From the NCBI GenBank assembly GCA_902560815.1, contig CACENP010000008.1, positions 1 through 64,000 on the forward strand: DNA of 64,000 nt, read 5' to 3'. The position numbers were made by a program, and so were the translations under genes. The notes under the pieces were generated by a model that was not told the origin of the DNA, ran no database searches, and saw only the letters and a program-made list of their open reading frames with translations. Shown here in pieces: positions 1 to 8,132 of the stretch (position 1 is the first letter of the stretch; the number at the start of each line of letters is the position of its first letter). The DNA comes from an uncultured Pelagibacteraceae bacterium. GTDB lineage: Bacteria; Pseudomonadota; Alphaproteobacteria; Pelagibacterales; Pelagibacteraceae.

Positions 1-972
1 CCAATTGATTCCAAAAAGATAAATAAAATAAGATTAATAGCTTGTGGAACAGCATATCATTCATGTTTAATGGCAAAATATTGGATCGAGGAAAATACTT
101 CTATTGATGTTGAAACAGACATAGCATCAGAATTTAGATATAGAAATGTAAAACTAAAGAAAGACGACCTTTATGTTTTTGTTTCACAGTCAGGAGAAAC
201 AGCTGACACACATGCTGCACTTGAAAAATGTAAAAAAAACAATGTCAAGACTTGTGGAATAGTTAATGTTGTAGAAAGCTCAATAGCAAGACTTGCAGAT
301 TTTGTTCTACCAATTCATGCTGGACCTGAAATTGGAGTTGCATCTACCAAAGCATTCTTAGGTCAAATGCTTGTTCTTTATTTGCTAATATTAAAAATAT
401 CAAAAGAAAGAGGAGAAATTGGTCAAGAAAATTATAAAAAACTAATTTTAGATTTAATCAAGTTACCAGATTTAATTAAGCAAACTTTATCAAAACAAAA
501 AGATATACAAGTTGTAGCAAGAGATTTTGTTACTGCCAAAGGGACTATGTATTTGGGTAGAGGATATTCATATCCAATTGCAATGGAAGGAGCTCTTAAA
601 CTAAAAGAACTATCCTACATTCATGCCGAAGGTTATGCCGCTGGTGAAATGAAACATGGGCCGCTTGCATTAATTGAAGATGGTATGCCAGTAATTGTAT
701 TAGCCCCAAAAGATAGATATTTTGAAAAAACTATTTCGAATATGCAGGAGGTAATAGCCAGAGGTGGTAAAGTTATAATGATAACTGATGATACATCGAC
801 AACAATGAGTGAAAATATAAGATTTAAATTCCAAATTCCAAAAACCAACTCAACTCTTAACCCTTTTTTACTAAGTATCCCTCTTCAATTCTTAGCGTAC
901 CATGTAGCATTATTAAAAAATTGTGATATAGACAAACCAAGAAACTTAGCAAAATCAGTAACAGTAGAGTAA
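1..972 (+). CDS. glmS: Glucosamine-fructose-6-phosphate aminotransferase (isomerizing), C-terminal part
   Basis: Makes glucosamine-6-phosphate from fructose-6-phosphate and glutamine, the first step towards UDP-GlcNAc for peptidoglycan and LPS. The frame is open from base 1, so the gene begins upstream; the ORF track starts at base 70 only because that is the first internal Met. Both sugar-isomerase (SIS) domains are visible: the reading before base 70 contains ACGTAYHS, followed by SQSGET, then GRGYSYPIAMEGALK, the catalytic region KELSYIHAEG and KHGPLAL, and the typical C-terminus KSVTVE. The glutaminase domain lies outside the window. Roughly 324 of about 607 residues are present. No obvious terminator follows. 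Confidence 0.96.
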   Translation, partial: PIDSKKINKIRLIACGTAYHSCLMAKYWIEENTSIDVETDIASEFRYRNVKLKKDDLYVFVSQSGETADTHAALEKCKKNNVKTCGIVNVVESSIARLADFVLPIHAGPEIGVASTKAFLGQMLVLYLLILKISKERGEIGQENYKKLILDLIKLPDLIKQTLSKQKDIQVVARDFVTAKGTMYLGRGYSYPIAMEGALKLKELSYIHAEGYAAGEMKHGPLALIEDGMPVIVLAPKDRYFEKTISNMQEVIARGGKVIMITDDTSTTMSENIRFKFQIPKTNSTLNPFLLSIPLQFLAYHVALLKNCDIDKPRNLAKSVTVE

Positions 973-994
973 TAAATACTTAATAAAAAATAAA

Positions 995-1022
995 TTTACA
1001 TTTATAATATCTGATCTATATA
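995..1022 (+). promoter_or_regulatory. Candidate sigma-70 promoter for the DAHP synthase gene
   Basis: TTTACA at 995-1000 and TATATA at 1017-1022 are separated by 16 bp and lie 16 bp before the ATG at 1039. The gap between glmS and this gene is 66 bp, enough for an independent promoter. AT-rich sequence makes chance matches common, so this is only a candidate. Confidence 0.4.
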
Positions 1023-1038
1023 TACTTTAAGTTGTACT

Positions 1039-2418
1039 ATGAAAAAATGGAAAACAAATAGTTGGAGAAATTATCCAGTTAAACACATTCCTACTTATGA
1101 GGATGAAAAAGAACTTAATATGGTTCTTGGAAAAATAAAAGATTTCCCCCCATTAGTATTTGCTGGAGAAACAAGACACTTGAAACAACAACTAGCTGAT
1201 GTTGTTGATGGAAAAGCTTTCTTATTGCAAGGGGGCGACTGTGCCGAAAGTTTTGCCGAATTTAATCCAGACAATATTAGAGACTATTTCAAAGTTATGT
1301 TGCAAATGTCTTTAGTTTTGACTTATTCAGCATCCTTACCAGTTGTTAAGCTTGGTAGGATAGCTGGACAATTTTCAAAACCTAGAAGTGCACCAACTGA
1401 AAAACAGGGAGATATAGAATTACCCAGCTATCTTGGAGATAATATAAATGGAATAGAGTTTAATGAAAAATCAAGAAAACCTGATCCAAAAAGATTATTT
1501 AAAGCTTATTCACAAGCAGCATCAACACTAAATTTAATTAGAGCTTTTTGCCATGGTGGATTTGCTGATTTAAAGAAAGTTCACTTGTGGAACTTAGGAT
1601 ATATTAAAAAAAGCCCACAAGCCAAGAAATTTAAAGAATTAGAGGATAAAATTGCGGATGCATTAGCATTTATGGATGCGTGTGGGATAAATTCAGATTT
1701 TAATAGAAGATTAAAGACAGTTAACTTTTGGACTTCACACGAAGCTTTGTTGCTTCCATTTGAAGAAAGTATGACAAGAATTGACTCAACAACGGGAGAA
1801 TATCACGATACATCTGCACACTTTGTATGGATAGGAGACAGAACAAGACAATTAGATGGTGGACATGTCGAATTTTGTAGAGGAATTGAAAACCCAATTG
1901 GAATTAAGTGTGGACCAACATCAAAACCGGATGAAATAGTTAAAATTTGTAATGCAATAAATCCTAAAAATGAAAAAGGAAAAATAACTTTAATTTCAAG
2001 GTTTGGTTGTGAAAATGTTGGAAAATTTTTACCAAAGTTGGTAAGAACTATTAAAAAAGAAGGTTTAAATGTTATTTGGTCTTGTGACCCTATGCACGGA
2101 AATACAGTAAAATCTTCTACTGGTTTCAAAACCAGACCATTTAATAATGTTTTAAAAGAAGTAAAAAATGTTTTTGCTGTGCATCAAAGCGAAGGGTCTT
2201 ATGCTGGTGGATTACATATAGAAATGACTGGACAAAATGTTACAGAATGCACGGGTGGTACACAAAAAATTTCTGATAAAGATTTGTCAAGCAGATATCG
2301 TACACACTGTGACCCAAGATTAAATGCAAATCAAGCCTTAGAACTGTCATTTTTAATTTCTGATGAAATAAAAAAAAATTCCATTTATGCAAGAAGTGGA
2401 ATTAGAGCGGTTTCTTAA
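1039..2418 (+). CDS. aroG: Class II 3-deoxy-7-phosphoheptulonate (DAHP) synthase
   Basis: Condenses phosphoenolpyruvate and erythrose-4-phosphate, the entry step of the shikimate pathway. The protein is 459 aa, the usual size for the plant-like class II (AroA-II) family, which is unrelated in sequence to E. coli AroF/G/H. Diagnostic stretches are LQGGDCAESFAEF near residue 63, TVNFWTSHEALLLPFEE near 230, and WSCDPMHGNT near 348, where Cys and His residues of the metal/substrate site lie. The ATG at 1039 follows a 66-bp gap after glmS with a candidate promoter. Feedback control cannot be read from the sequence. The symbol follows the mycobacterial name of class II enzymes and is a convention only. 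Confidence 0.94.
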   Translation: MKKWKTNSWRNYPVKHIPTYEDEKELNMVLGKIKDFPPLVFAGETRHLKQQLADVVDGKAFLLQGGDCAESFAEFNPDNIRDYFKVMLQMSLVLTYSASLPVVKLGRIAGQFSKPRSAPTEKQGDIELPSYLGDNINGIEFNEKSRKPDPKRLFKAYSQAASTLNLIRAFCHGGFADLKKVHLWNLGYIKKSPQAKKFKELEDKIADALAFMDACGINSDFNRRLKTVNFWTSHEALLLPFEESMTRIDSTTGEYHDTSAHFVWIGDRTRQLDGGHVEFCRGIENPIGIKCGPTSKPDEIVKICNAINPKNEKGKITLISRFGCENVGKFLPKLVRTIKKEGLNVIWSCDPMHGNTVKSSTGFKTRPFNNVLKEVKNVFAVHQSEGSYAGGLHIEMTGQNVTECTGGTQKISDKDLSSRYRTHCDPRLNANQALELSFLISDEIKKNSIYARSGIRAVS

Positions 2419-2456
2419 CGCATTTAAAAATAAATCTTTTAGCGTATATTTGAATT

Positions 2457-3194
2457 ATGGAAGTTTCAAAAAAAGTTGAATTTATAAAAGATTGGATATT
2501 GAATTATGTTAATTCAATGCCTTCTAAAGCTCAATCATTAGTTATTGGTATTTCTGGAGGGATAGATTCATCAGTAACCAGCACCTTGTGTGCGATGACT
2601 GGTGTGAAAACTATTGTATTAACAATGCCGATCAAACAAAACAAAGAACAGAACGACCTAAGTCTTTTGCACAAAAAGTGGTTAAGTGAAAAATTTAATA
2701 ATGTAGAATCTCATTCTTTAAAACTTGATAATGTATTTAAAAATTTTGAATATACATTATCAGATTTTAAAAGTGAACATGGTATGGCTAATTCAAGAGC
2801 TAGATTGAGAATGACAACTTTATATCAAGTGGCAGCAGCAAATAAAGGGATTGTAGTTGGTACAGGAAATAAAGTAGAGGATTTTGGTGTAGGTTTTTAT
2901 ACAAAATATGGAGATGGTGGCGTTGATATTTCTCCAATTGCTGATTGTACAAAAACTGAAGTATGGGAACTTGGAAAAGAATTAAAAATACATGAAGAAA
3001 TTATCAAAGCAAAACCCACTGATGGTCTATGGGATGATGGAAGAACTGATGAAAGCCAATTAGGCTTAAAGTATGAAGAAGTAGAAGATGCTATGAAAAA
3101 CCCAGATTCTCCTAATTACGAAAAATACATTAAAATAAGAAAATTAAATCTTCACAAAATGGAGCCAATTCCAGTTTGTAAGATTCCTAAGTAA
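2457..3194 (+). CDS. nadE: NH3-dependent NAD+ synthetase
   Basis: Amidates nicotinic acid adenine dinucleotide to NAD+, the last step of NAD synthesis. The 245-aa length matches the short ammonia-dependent class without an N-terminal glutaminase. The ATP pyrophosphatase P-loop appears as GISGGIDSSVTS near residue 28. GNKVEDFGVGFYTKYGDGGVD and SPIADCTKTEVWELG are typical of the NAD-synthase domain. It lies 38 bp after the DAHP synthase gene and is followed by a 45-bp gap before cysS. Because no glutaminase domain is fused, ammonia is the expected nitrogen donor. Confidence 0.93.
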   Translation: MEVSKKVEFIKDWILNYVNSMPSKAQSLVIGISGGIDSSVTSTLCAMTGVKTIVLTMPIKQNKEQNDLSLLHKKWLSEKFNNVESHSLKLDNVFKNFEYTLSDFKSEHGMANSRARLRMTTLYQVAAANKGIVVGTGNKVEDFGVGFYTKYGDGGVDISPIADCTKTEVWELGKELKIHEEIIKAKPTDGLWDDGRTDESQLGLKYEEVEDAMKNPDSPNYEKYIKIRKLNLHKMEPIPVCKIPK

Positions 3195-3239
3195 TCTAAA
3201 AGATTCACAAACATCAAATTAAAGTATATTTCTAGAATA

Positions 3240-4601
3240 ATGAATAAAGATATTTTTTTAACAAATAGCCTTGGCAATAAAAAGGACAAATTTATACCAA
3301 TTGATCCAAAAAAAATTGGTATGTATGTCTGCGGACCAACTGTTTATGACAATCCACACATTGGAAATGCAAGACCTTTGGTTGTATTTGATATTTTGTT
3401 TAAAATTTTAAAATGTAAATATGGAAAAAATTCAGTTAGTTATGTAAGAAATATTACAGATATCGATGATAAAATAATATCTTCATCAATCGAAAAAAAT
3501 ATTTCAATTGGTGACCTTACAAAGAATATTACAAATATTTTTCATCAAGACTGTAAATATTTAAATTGTGAAGTTCCCACTAAAGAACCCAAGGCAACTG
3601 AAAATATTTTATTAATGATTGAAATGATTAATAAACTTATTCAAAATAAATTTGCATATGAGATCAAGAACCATGTTTATTTTGAAGTAAAAAAATTTAA
3701 AGATTATGGAAAATTATCGAACAAAAATCTAGATCAGTTAATTGCAGGAGCAAGGGTTGAGGTGTCAGAAAATAAAAAAAATCCAGCTGATTTCGTATTA
3801 TGGAAGCCATCAACAGAAACAGAGCCTTCATGGGACTCACCGTGGGGAAAGGGAAGGCCTGGTTGGCACCTAGAATGCTCAGTAATGTCAAAAAAATTTT
3901 TAGGTGATAAGTTTGACATTCATGGAGGTGGAATGGATTTAATTTTTCCACATCATGAAAATGAAATTGCACAATCTAGATGTGCAAATGAAAATCAAAC
4001 ATTCGCTAATTATTGGGTTCATAATGGATTTATAACAATCTCAAGTGAAAAAATGTCAAAATCGCAGGGCAACATTTTAAAAATTGGTGACTTTAAAAAA
4101 AAAGTAAGTGGCCAGGTATTAAGACTAGCTTTAATTAGTGCACACTACAAACAACCTTTAGATTGGAATGATAAACTTTTATCTGAGTGTGAAAAAACAA
4201 TTAACAAATGGTATGAAAGCTATACAGATATTAAAAAAAAAGTTTTAATTCCTGAAGACTATCTTTCTCCATTGTATGACGATCTAAATACACCAGGCTA
4301 TATTGCTAATCTTCATAAGTTATTTGAAAAATCTCAAAAAGGTTCAACTAAGGATAAAGAAATCTTTGTTTCAGCTTGTAATTTTATTGGCCTATTAAAT
4401 GAAAGTAAAAATTCATGGGATCAATTTAAGCAAAGAAAATCTAAGATTTCTGAAGAAGAAATAAAACAAAAAATTGCAGCAAGAAATAAAGCTAGAAAAA
4501 ATAAAGATTATAAAGCAGCTGATGAAATCAGGAATGAATTATTAGACAAAGGAGTTTTAATTGAAGACAAAGATGATAAAACCCTTTGGAAATTTAAATG
4601 A
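3240..4601 (+). CDS. cysS: Cysteinyl-tRNA synthetase
   Basis: Class I aminoacyl-tRNA synthetase that charges tRNA-Cys in the cytoplasm. The 453-aa protein carries the HIGH-type motif as PHIGNARP near residue 39 after MYVCGPTVYDN, the zinc-site region with GWHLECSVMS near 210 and HGGGMDLIFPHHENEIAQS, and KMSKSQGN near 272. The C-terminal region has the usual helical domain including RNKARKNKDYKAADEIR. Length is normal for a bacterial CysRS. The stop codon overlaps the cimA start by 4 bp (ATGA), which points to co-translation. Confidence 0.97.
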   Translation: MNKDIFLTNSLGNKKDKFIPIDPKKIGMYVCGPTVYDNPHIGNARPLVVFDILFKILKCKYGKNSVSYVRNITDIDDKIISSSIEKNISIGDLTKNITNIFHQDCKYLNCEVPTKEPKATENILLMIEMINKLIQNKFAYEIKNHVYFEVKKFKDYGKLSNKNLDQLIAGARVEVSENKKNPADFVLWKPSTETEPSWDSPWGKGRPGWHLECSVMSKKFLGDKFDIHGGGMDLIFPHHENEIAQSRCANENQTFANYWVHNGFITISSEKMSKSQGNILKIGDFKKKVSGQVLRLALISAHYKQPLDWNDKLLSECEKTINKWYESYTDIKKKVLIPEDYLSPLYDDLNTPGYIANLHKLFEKSQKGSTKDKEIFVSACNFIGLLNESKNSWDQFKQRKSKISEEEIKQKIAARNKARKNKDYKAADEIRNELLDKGVLIEDKDDKTLWKFK

Positions 4602-6199
4602 GCAAAGAAAAAATACATATATTTGACACTACTTTGAGAGATGGGGCACAAACCCAAGGTGTTGATTTTTCAATAGATGATAAATTAAAAATAGCAAAAG
4701 CTTTGGATGATTTAGGAGTCGACTATATAGAAGGAGGATGGCCTGGCGCTAACCCAACTGATACAGAGTTTTTTCAAAAAAAAATTAAATTTAATAATTC
4801 AATATTAACAGCATTTGGCATGACAAAAAGATCTGGTAGAAGCGCTGAAAATGACCCAGGACTTTCGTCAATATTAAATAGCAATACACCAGCAGTATGT
4901 TTAGTTGGTAAATCTTGGGATTTCCATGTTGATGTTGCATTAGGAATATCAAATGAAGAAAATTTAGAAAATATTTCAGAAAGCGCAAAGCTATTTGTGA
5001 AAGAAAAAAAAGAATTTATGTTCGATGCAGAACATTTTTTTGATGGCTTTAAAAATAATAAAGAATATGCACTTTCATGTATAAAATCAGCATATGATAA
5101 TGGAGCAAGATGGGTTGTGCTCTGTGATACAAATGGAGGAACCTTGCCTAATGAAGTTACAGATATTGTAAACGAAGTTACTAAAGCAGTGCCAGGAAAA
5201 AATATTGGTATTCATGCCCATAATGATACAGGAAATGCAGTAGCAAATTCCCTTGCTGCAGTTTTATCAGGCGCTAGACAAATACAAGGAACGATTAATG
5301 GATTAGGCGAAAGATGTGGAAATGCAAATTTAATGTCTGTAATTCCAACTTTATACTTGAAAGAAACTTATTCAAATAGCTATGAAATAAACATTAAAAA
5401 AGAAAATATTGGTAAATTAACTCAGTGCTCTAGATTGCTCGATGAAATATTAAATAGAAAACCTAATCAACATTTACCTTACGTTGGAGCTGCTGCTTTT
5501 TCACATAAAGGTGGCTTACATGTTTCTGCTGTACAAAAAGATCCAAAGACATACGAACATATAAAACCTGAAGATGTAGGAAATGTAAGAAACATTGTTG
5601 TTTCTGATCAATCTGGAAAATCAAACATAGTTTCTAGACTAAAATCTATTGGAATAGATTTTAAACAAGATGATCCAAAAATAAAAAAACTTTTAGAAGA
5701 AGTTAAGGATAGAGAATTTATCGGTTACAGCTATGATGGTGCAGATGCATCTTTTGAACTGCTAGCAAGAAGAATAATGGGAGAAATTCCAAGATACATC
5801 TCAATTAAAGAGTATGATGTTTCTGTAAAAAAGAATAGTTCAGGAAAAATTGTTTCATCTGCAAAAGCCCAGTTAGAAGTTGATAAGAAATTAATTCTTT
5901 GTGAAGGAGAGGGCAATGGTCCTGTCCACGCTCTTGATAATGCAATAAGAAACAATGTAGACAAACTTGCAAAATATTCTCAGTATTTAAAAGATTTAAA
6001 ACTAGTTGACTATAAAGTTAGAATTCTTAATACTGGAACAGAAGCCGTAACTAGAGTTTCAATTGAGAGCACAGATTCAAAAGGTAAGAACTGGTTTACA
6101 ATTGGAGTTTCTCCAAACATTATCGATGCATCATTTAAAGCACTTGTTGATAGTTTAGATTATAAACTGTTTAAGGATAAAGCACCTGCAAGCCTTTAA
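4598..6199 (+). CDS. cimA: (R)-citramalate synthase (LeuA/HMGL family)
   Basis: Predicted to condense acetyl-CoA with pyruvate to citramalate, feeding 2-oxobutyrate and isoleucine synthesis without threonine deaminase. At 533 aa it has the CimA-like layout: an HMGL-type TIM barrel opening with DTTLRDGAQTQGVDFS, the metal-site HAHND motif near residue 207, NGLGERCGNANL, then a linker and a C-terminal LeuA dimer/regulatory domain from about 400. CimA and 2-isopropylmalate synthase are close relatives; the GAQTQG version of the first motif and the length favour the citramalate group, but substrate is inferred. It overlaps cysS by 4 bp and trmJ by 1 bp. Confidence 0.88.
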   Translation: MSKEKIHIFDTTLRDGAQTQGVDFSIDDKLKIAKALDDLGVDYIEGGWPGANPTDTEFFQKKIKFNNSILTAFGMTKRSGRSAENDPGLSSILNSNTPAVCLVGKSWDFHVDVALGISNEENLENISESAKLFVKEKKEFMFDAEHFFDGFKNNKEYALSCIKSAYDNGARWVVLCDTNGGTLPNEVTDIVNEVTKAVPGKNIGIHAHNDTGNAVANSLAAVLSGARQIQGTINGLGERCGNANLMSVIPTLYLKETYSNSYEINIKKENIGKLTQCSRLLDEILNRKPNQHLPYVGAAAFSHKGGLHVSAVQKDPKTYEHIKPEDVGNVRNIVVSDQSGKSNIVSRLKSIGIDFKQDDPKIKKLLEEVKDREFIGYSYDGADASFELLARRIMGEIPRYISIKEYDVSVKKNSSGKIVSSAKAQLEVDKKLILCEGEGNGPVHALDNAIRNNVDKLAKYSQYLKDLKLVDYKVRILNTGTEAVTRVSIESTDSKGKNWFTIGVSPNIIDASFKALVDSLDYKLFKDKAPASL

Positions 6200-6915
6200 T
6201 GTTTAATAATATTTCTTTCATTTTACACAAACCTCAATTATCAGAAAATATTGGTGCTTGTGCCAGAGCAATGAAAAATTTTAATTTTTCTAAATTAATC
6301 GTAATAAATCCCAAACCGACCTTCCCCAATGATAAAATTGTTGCTACTTCAGTAGGAGCTAACGAAATTATTAAGAAAAGTAAGGTTTATGTGAATTTAG
6401 AACCAGCAATGAAAAATATTGATATTTTGATTTCAACAACCTCAAGATTTAGAAATAAGAATATTAAACACATAAAGTTAAATGAACTAAATAATATAGA
6501 CTTTAGTAAAAAAGTTGCTTTCTTATTTGGACCAGAAGCTTCTGGACTATCAAATAATGAAATAAGCTTTTCTAACTATGTATTACAAATACCCAGTAAT
6601 ACTAAATTTAAATCATTAAATTTATCTCATAGTTTAATAATTGTGGCTCAAACTATTTTTCAATTATTAAATATAAAAAAATCAAAATACTCTAAATCAA
6701 AGAAAATTAAACCTGCTTCAAAAAAAAATATCCAATCTATGACTAATTTATGTATCAAACATCTCGAAGAAATAAATTTTTTTAAACCAAAAGAAAAAAA
6801 ACCTAAAATGCTAGAAAACCTGAGAAGCATATTTTATAAAATGGATTTATCAGAAAAGGAAACACGTATTTTATCAAGTGTATTTGCCAGTTTAGGTAAA
6901 AAAAAGGCTGATTGA
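6199..6915 (+). CDS. trmJ: tRNA (cytidine/uridine-2'-O-)-methyltransferase, SpoU/SPOUT family
   Basis: Predicted to 2'-O-methylate position 32 of tRNA anticodon loops using SAM. The 238-aa protein begins directly with the SPOUT fold (FILHKPQLSENIGACARAMKNF) and has the knotted SAM-binding motifs FLFGPEASGLSNNEI near residue 108 and SLNLSHSLIIVAQ near 142. A C-terminal helical extension of about 80 residues is typical of TrmJ rather than of short TrmL. The start overlaps the cimA stop (TAATG), so the two are translationally coupled. The rpsD promoter candidate overlaps its stop codon. Confidence 0.88.
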   Translation: MFNNISFILHKPQLSENIGACARAMKNFNFSKLIVINPKPTFPNDKIVATSVGANEIIKKSKVYVNLEPAMKNIDILISTTSRFRNKNIKHIKLNELNNIDFSKKVAFLFGPEASGLSNNEISFSNYVLQIPSNTKFKSLNLSHSLIIVAQTIFQLLNIKKSKYSKSKKIKPASKKNIQSMTNLCIKHLEEINFFKPKEKKPKMLENLRSIFYKMDLSEKETRILSSVFASLGKKKAD

Positions 6916-6939
6916 CAAAATTGATCTTGTGTTTATAAA
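6912..6939 (+). promoter_or_regulatory. Sigma-70-like promoter for rpsD, overlapping the trmJ stop codon
   Basis: A perfect TTGACA (6912-6917) is followed after 16 bp by TATAAA (6934-6939). The expected start of transcription is near 6946, only about 6 nt before the rpsD ATG at 6952. This is one of the best promoter matches in the window. It implies a near-leaderless rpsD message with no room for a structured S4 operator. Confidence 0.6.
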
Positions 6940-6951
6940 GCGTTCTATTAA

Positions 6952-7569
6952 ATGACAAAAAGATTAAACTCTAAACACAAAGTTGATAGAAGGCTAAGAG
7001 TGAATCTATGGGGAAGACCAAAGAGCCCATTTAATACGAGAGCATATCCTCCAGGACAACATGGACAAACAAAATCAGCAAAGCCATCTGATTATGGAAT
7101 TCAATTAAATGCAAAACAAAAATTAAAATCTTATTATGGCAATATGAATGAAAGACAATTCAGAAATGTTTACAAAAAAGCCATAATGAAAAAAGGAGAT
7201 ACTGCTGAAAATTTAATTGGTCTTCTAGAAAGAAGACTTGATGCGGTAATATACAGATCTAAACTTTCAAACACAATATTTTCATCAAGACAACTAATTA
7301 ATCATGGTCACGTAAGAGTTAATGGAAAAAAAGTTAACATCGCAAGCTATCAAGTTAGAGAAGAAGACAGTATAGAGATTAGAGACAAATCAAAACAATT
7401 AGCTTTAATTGATATAGCACTTGCTAACAAGGAAAGAGAAGTTCCAGAATATTTGCAACTAGATGAAAAAAATAAAAAAGTAAAATTTGTAAGAGTACCT
7501 AAGTTCGAAGAGGTTCCATATCCAGTTGTAATGGAACCAAATCTAGTAATTGAATATTATTCTAGATAA
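6952..7569 (+). CDS. rpsD: 30S ribosomal protein S4
   Basis: Primary 16S rRNA-binding protein that nucleates assembly of the small-subunit body. The 205-aa length is standard. The N-terminus ([31 protein letters not shown]) and the S4 RNA-binding domain ([37 protein letters not shown], residues about 95-132) are clear. It stands as a single gene away from the main ribosomal protein clusters, preceded by its own promoter candidate. Its stop codon directly abuts the stop of the convergent grxD with no spacer. Confidence 0.98.
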   Translation: MTKRLNSKHKVDRRLRVNLWGRPKSPFNTRAYPPGQHGQTKSAKPSDYGIQLNAKQKLKSYYGNMNERQFRNVYKKAIMKKGDTAENLIGLLERRLDAVIYRSKLSNTIFSSRQLINHGHVRVNGKKVNIASYQVREEDSIEIRDKSKQLALIDIALANKEREVPEYLQLDEKNKKVKFVRVPKFEEVPYPVVMEPNLVIEYYSR

Positions 7570-7902
7570 TTATTTTTTAAAATTAATTCCTTTATCTTCA
7601 AGAACTTTTTTAAGTTCACCATTTTCATACATTTCTTTTACGATATCGCATCCACCAACAAATTCTTTTTTTATATAAAGCTGAGGTATTGTTGGCCAGT
7701 CACTAAATTCTTTTATACCTTGTCTTAATTTTTCATTTTCTAAAACATTAACACCTTTAAAATTTACTTCTAAAATTTTTAACATATTAGTAACAGCCAT
7801 TGAAAAACCGCATTGAGGTGCATCAGGTGTTCCTTTCATAAAAAGACAAACTTCATTACTTTCTATTTCATTGCTAATTAAATCATTTGTTTGTTGATCC
7901 AT
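7570..7902 (-). CDS. grxD: Monothiol glutaredoxin, Grx4/GrxD type
   Basis: Carries or delivers [2Fe-2S] clusters rather than acting as a dithiol reductase. The 110-aa protein contains the signature CGFS active site (APQCGFSMAV near residue 30) and the family's KGTPDAPQCGFS and WPTIPQLYIKKEFVGGCDIV stretches, which bind glutathione and the cluster. It lies one base after the BolA-family gene, its usual partner in mixed [2Fe-2S] complexes. It is the last gene of the - strand purine run and meets rpsD stop-to-stop. Confidence 0.95.
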   Translation of the reverse strand: MDQQTNDLISNEIESNEVCLFMKGTPDAPQCGFSMAVTNMLKILEVNFKGVNVLENEKLRQGIKEFSDWPTIPQLYIKKEFVGGCDIVKEMYENGELKKVLEDKGINFKK

Positions 7903-7903
7903 C

Positions 7904-8131
7904 TTACTCCTTAGTTTTAATTGCTAGTGCATGTAATTCATTTCCCATTTTACCCTTCAATGAATTATACACCATTTTATGTTGTTCAATTTTACTTTTT
8001 CCAGCAAATGTTGAAGAAGTAACTGTTGCTGAATAGTGATTACCATCACCTGCTAGATCTTGAATTTCAATCTTTGCATCTGGCATTGCTTCTTTAATTA
8101 ATTTTTCTATTTCATTTAAATCCATTGCCAT
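7904..8131 (-). CDS. BolA/IbaG family protein
   Basis: A 75-aa single-domain BolA-like protein. The core contains GDGNHYSATVTSSTFAGKSKIEQHKMVY, with the family's conserved His, and ends HALAIKTKE, resembling the short IbaG/YrbA branch. BolA proteins bind monothiol glutaredoxins through a shared [2Fe-2S] cluster and take part in iron-sulfur maturation or iron sensing. Placement between purL and grxD supports that partnership. The subgroup (bolA versus ibaG) is not certain, so no symbol is given. Confidence 0.9.
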   Translation of the reverse strand: MAMDLNEIEKLIKEAMPDAKIEIQDLAGDGNHYSATVTSSTFAGKSKIEQHKMVYNSLKGKMGNELHALAIKTKE

Positions 8132-8132
8132 A

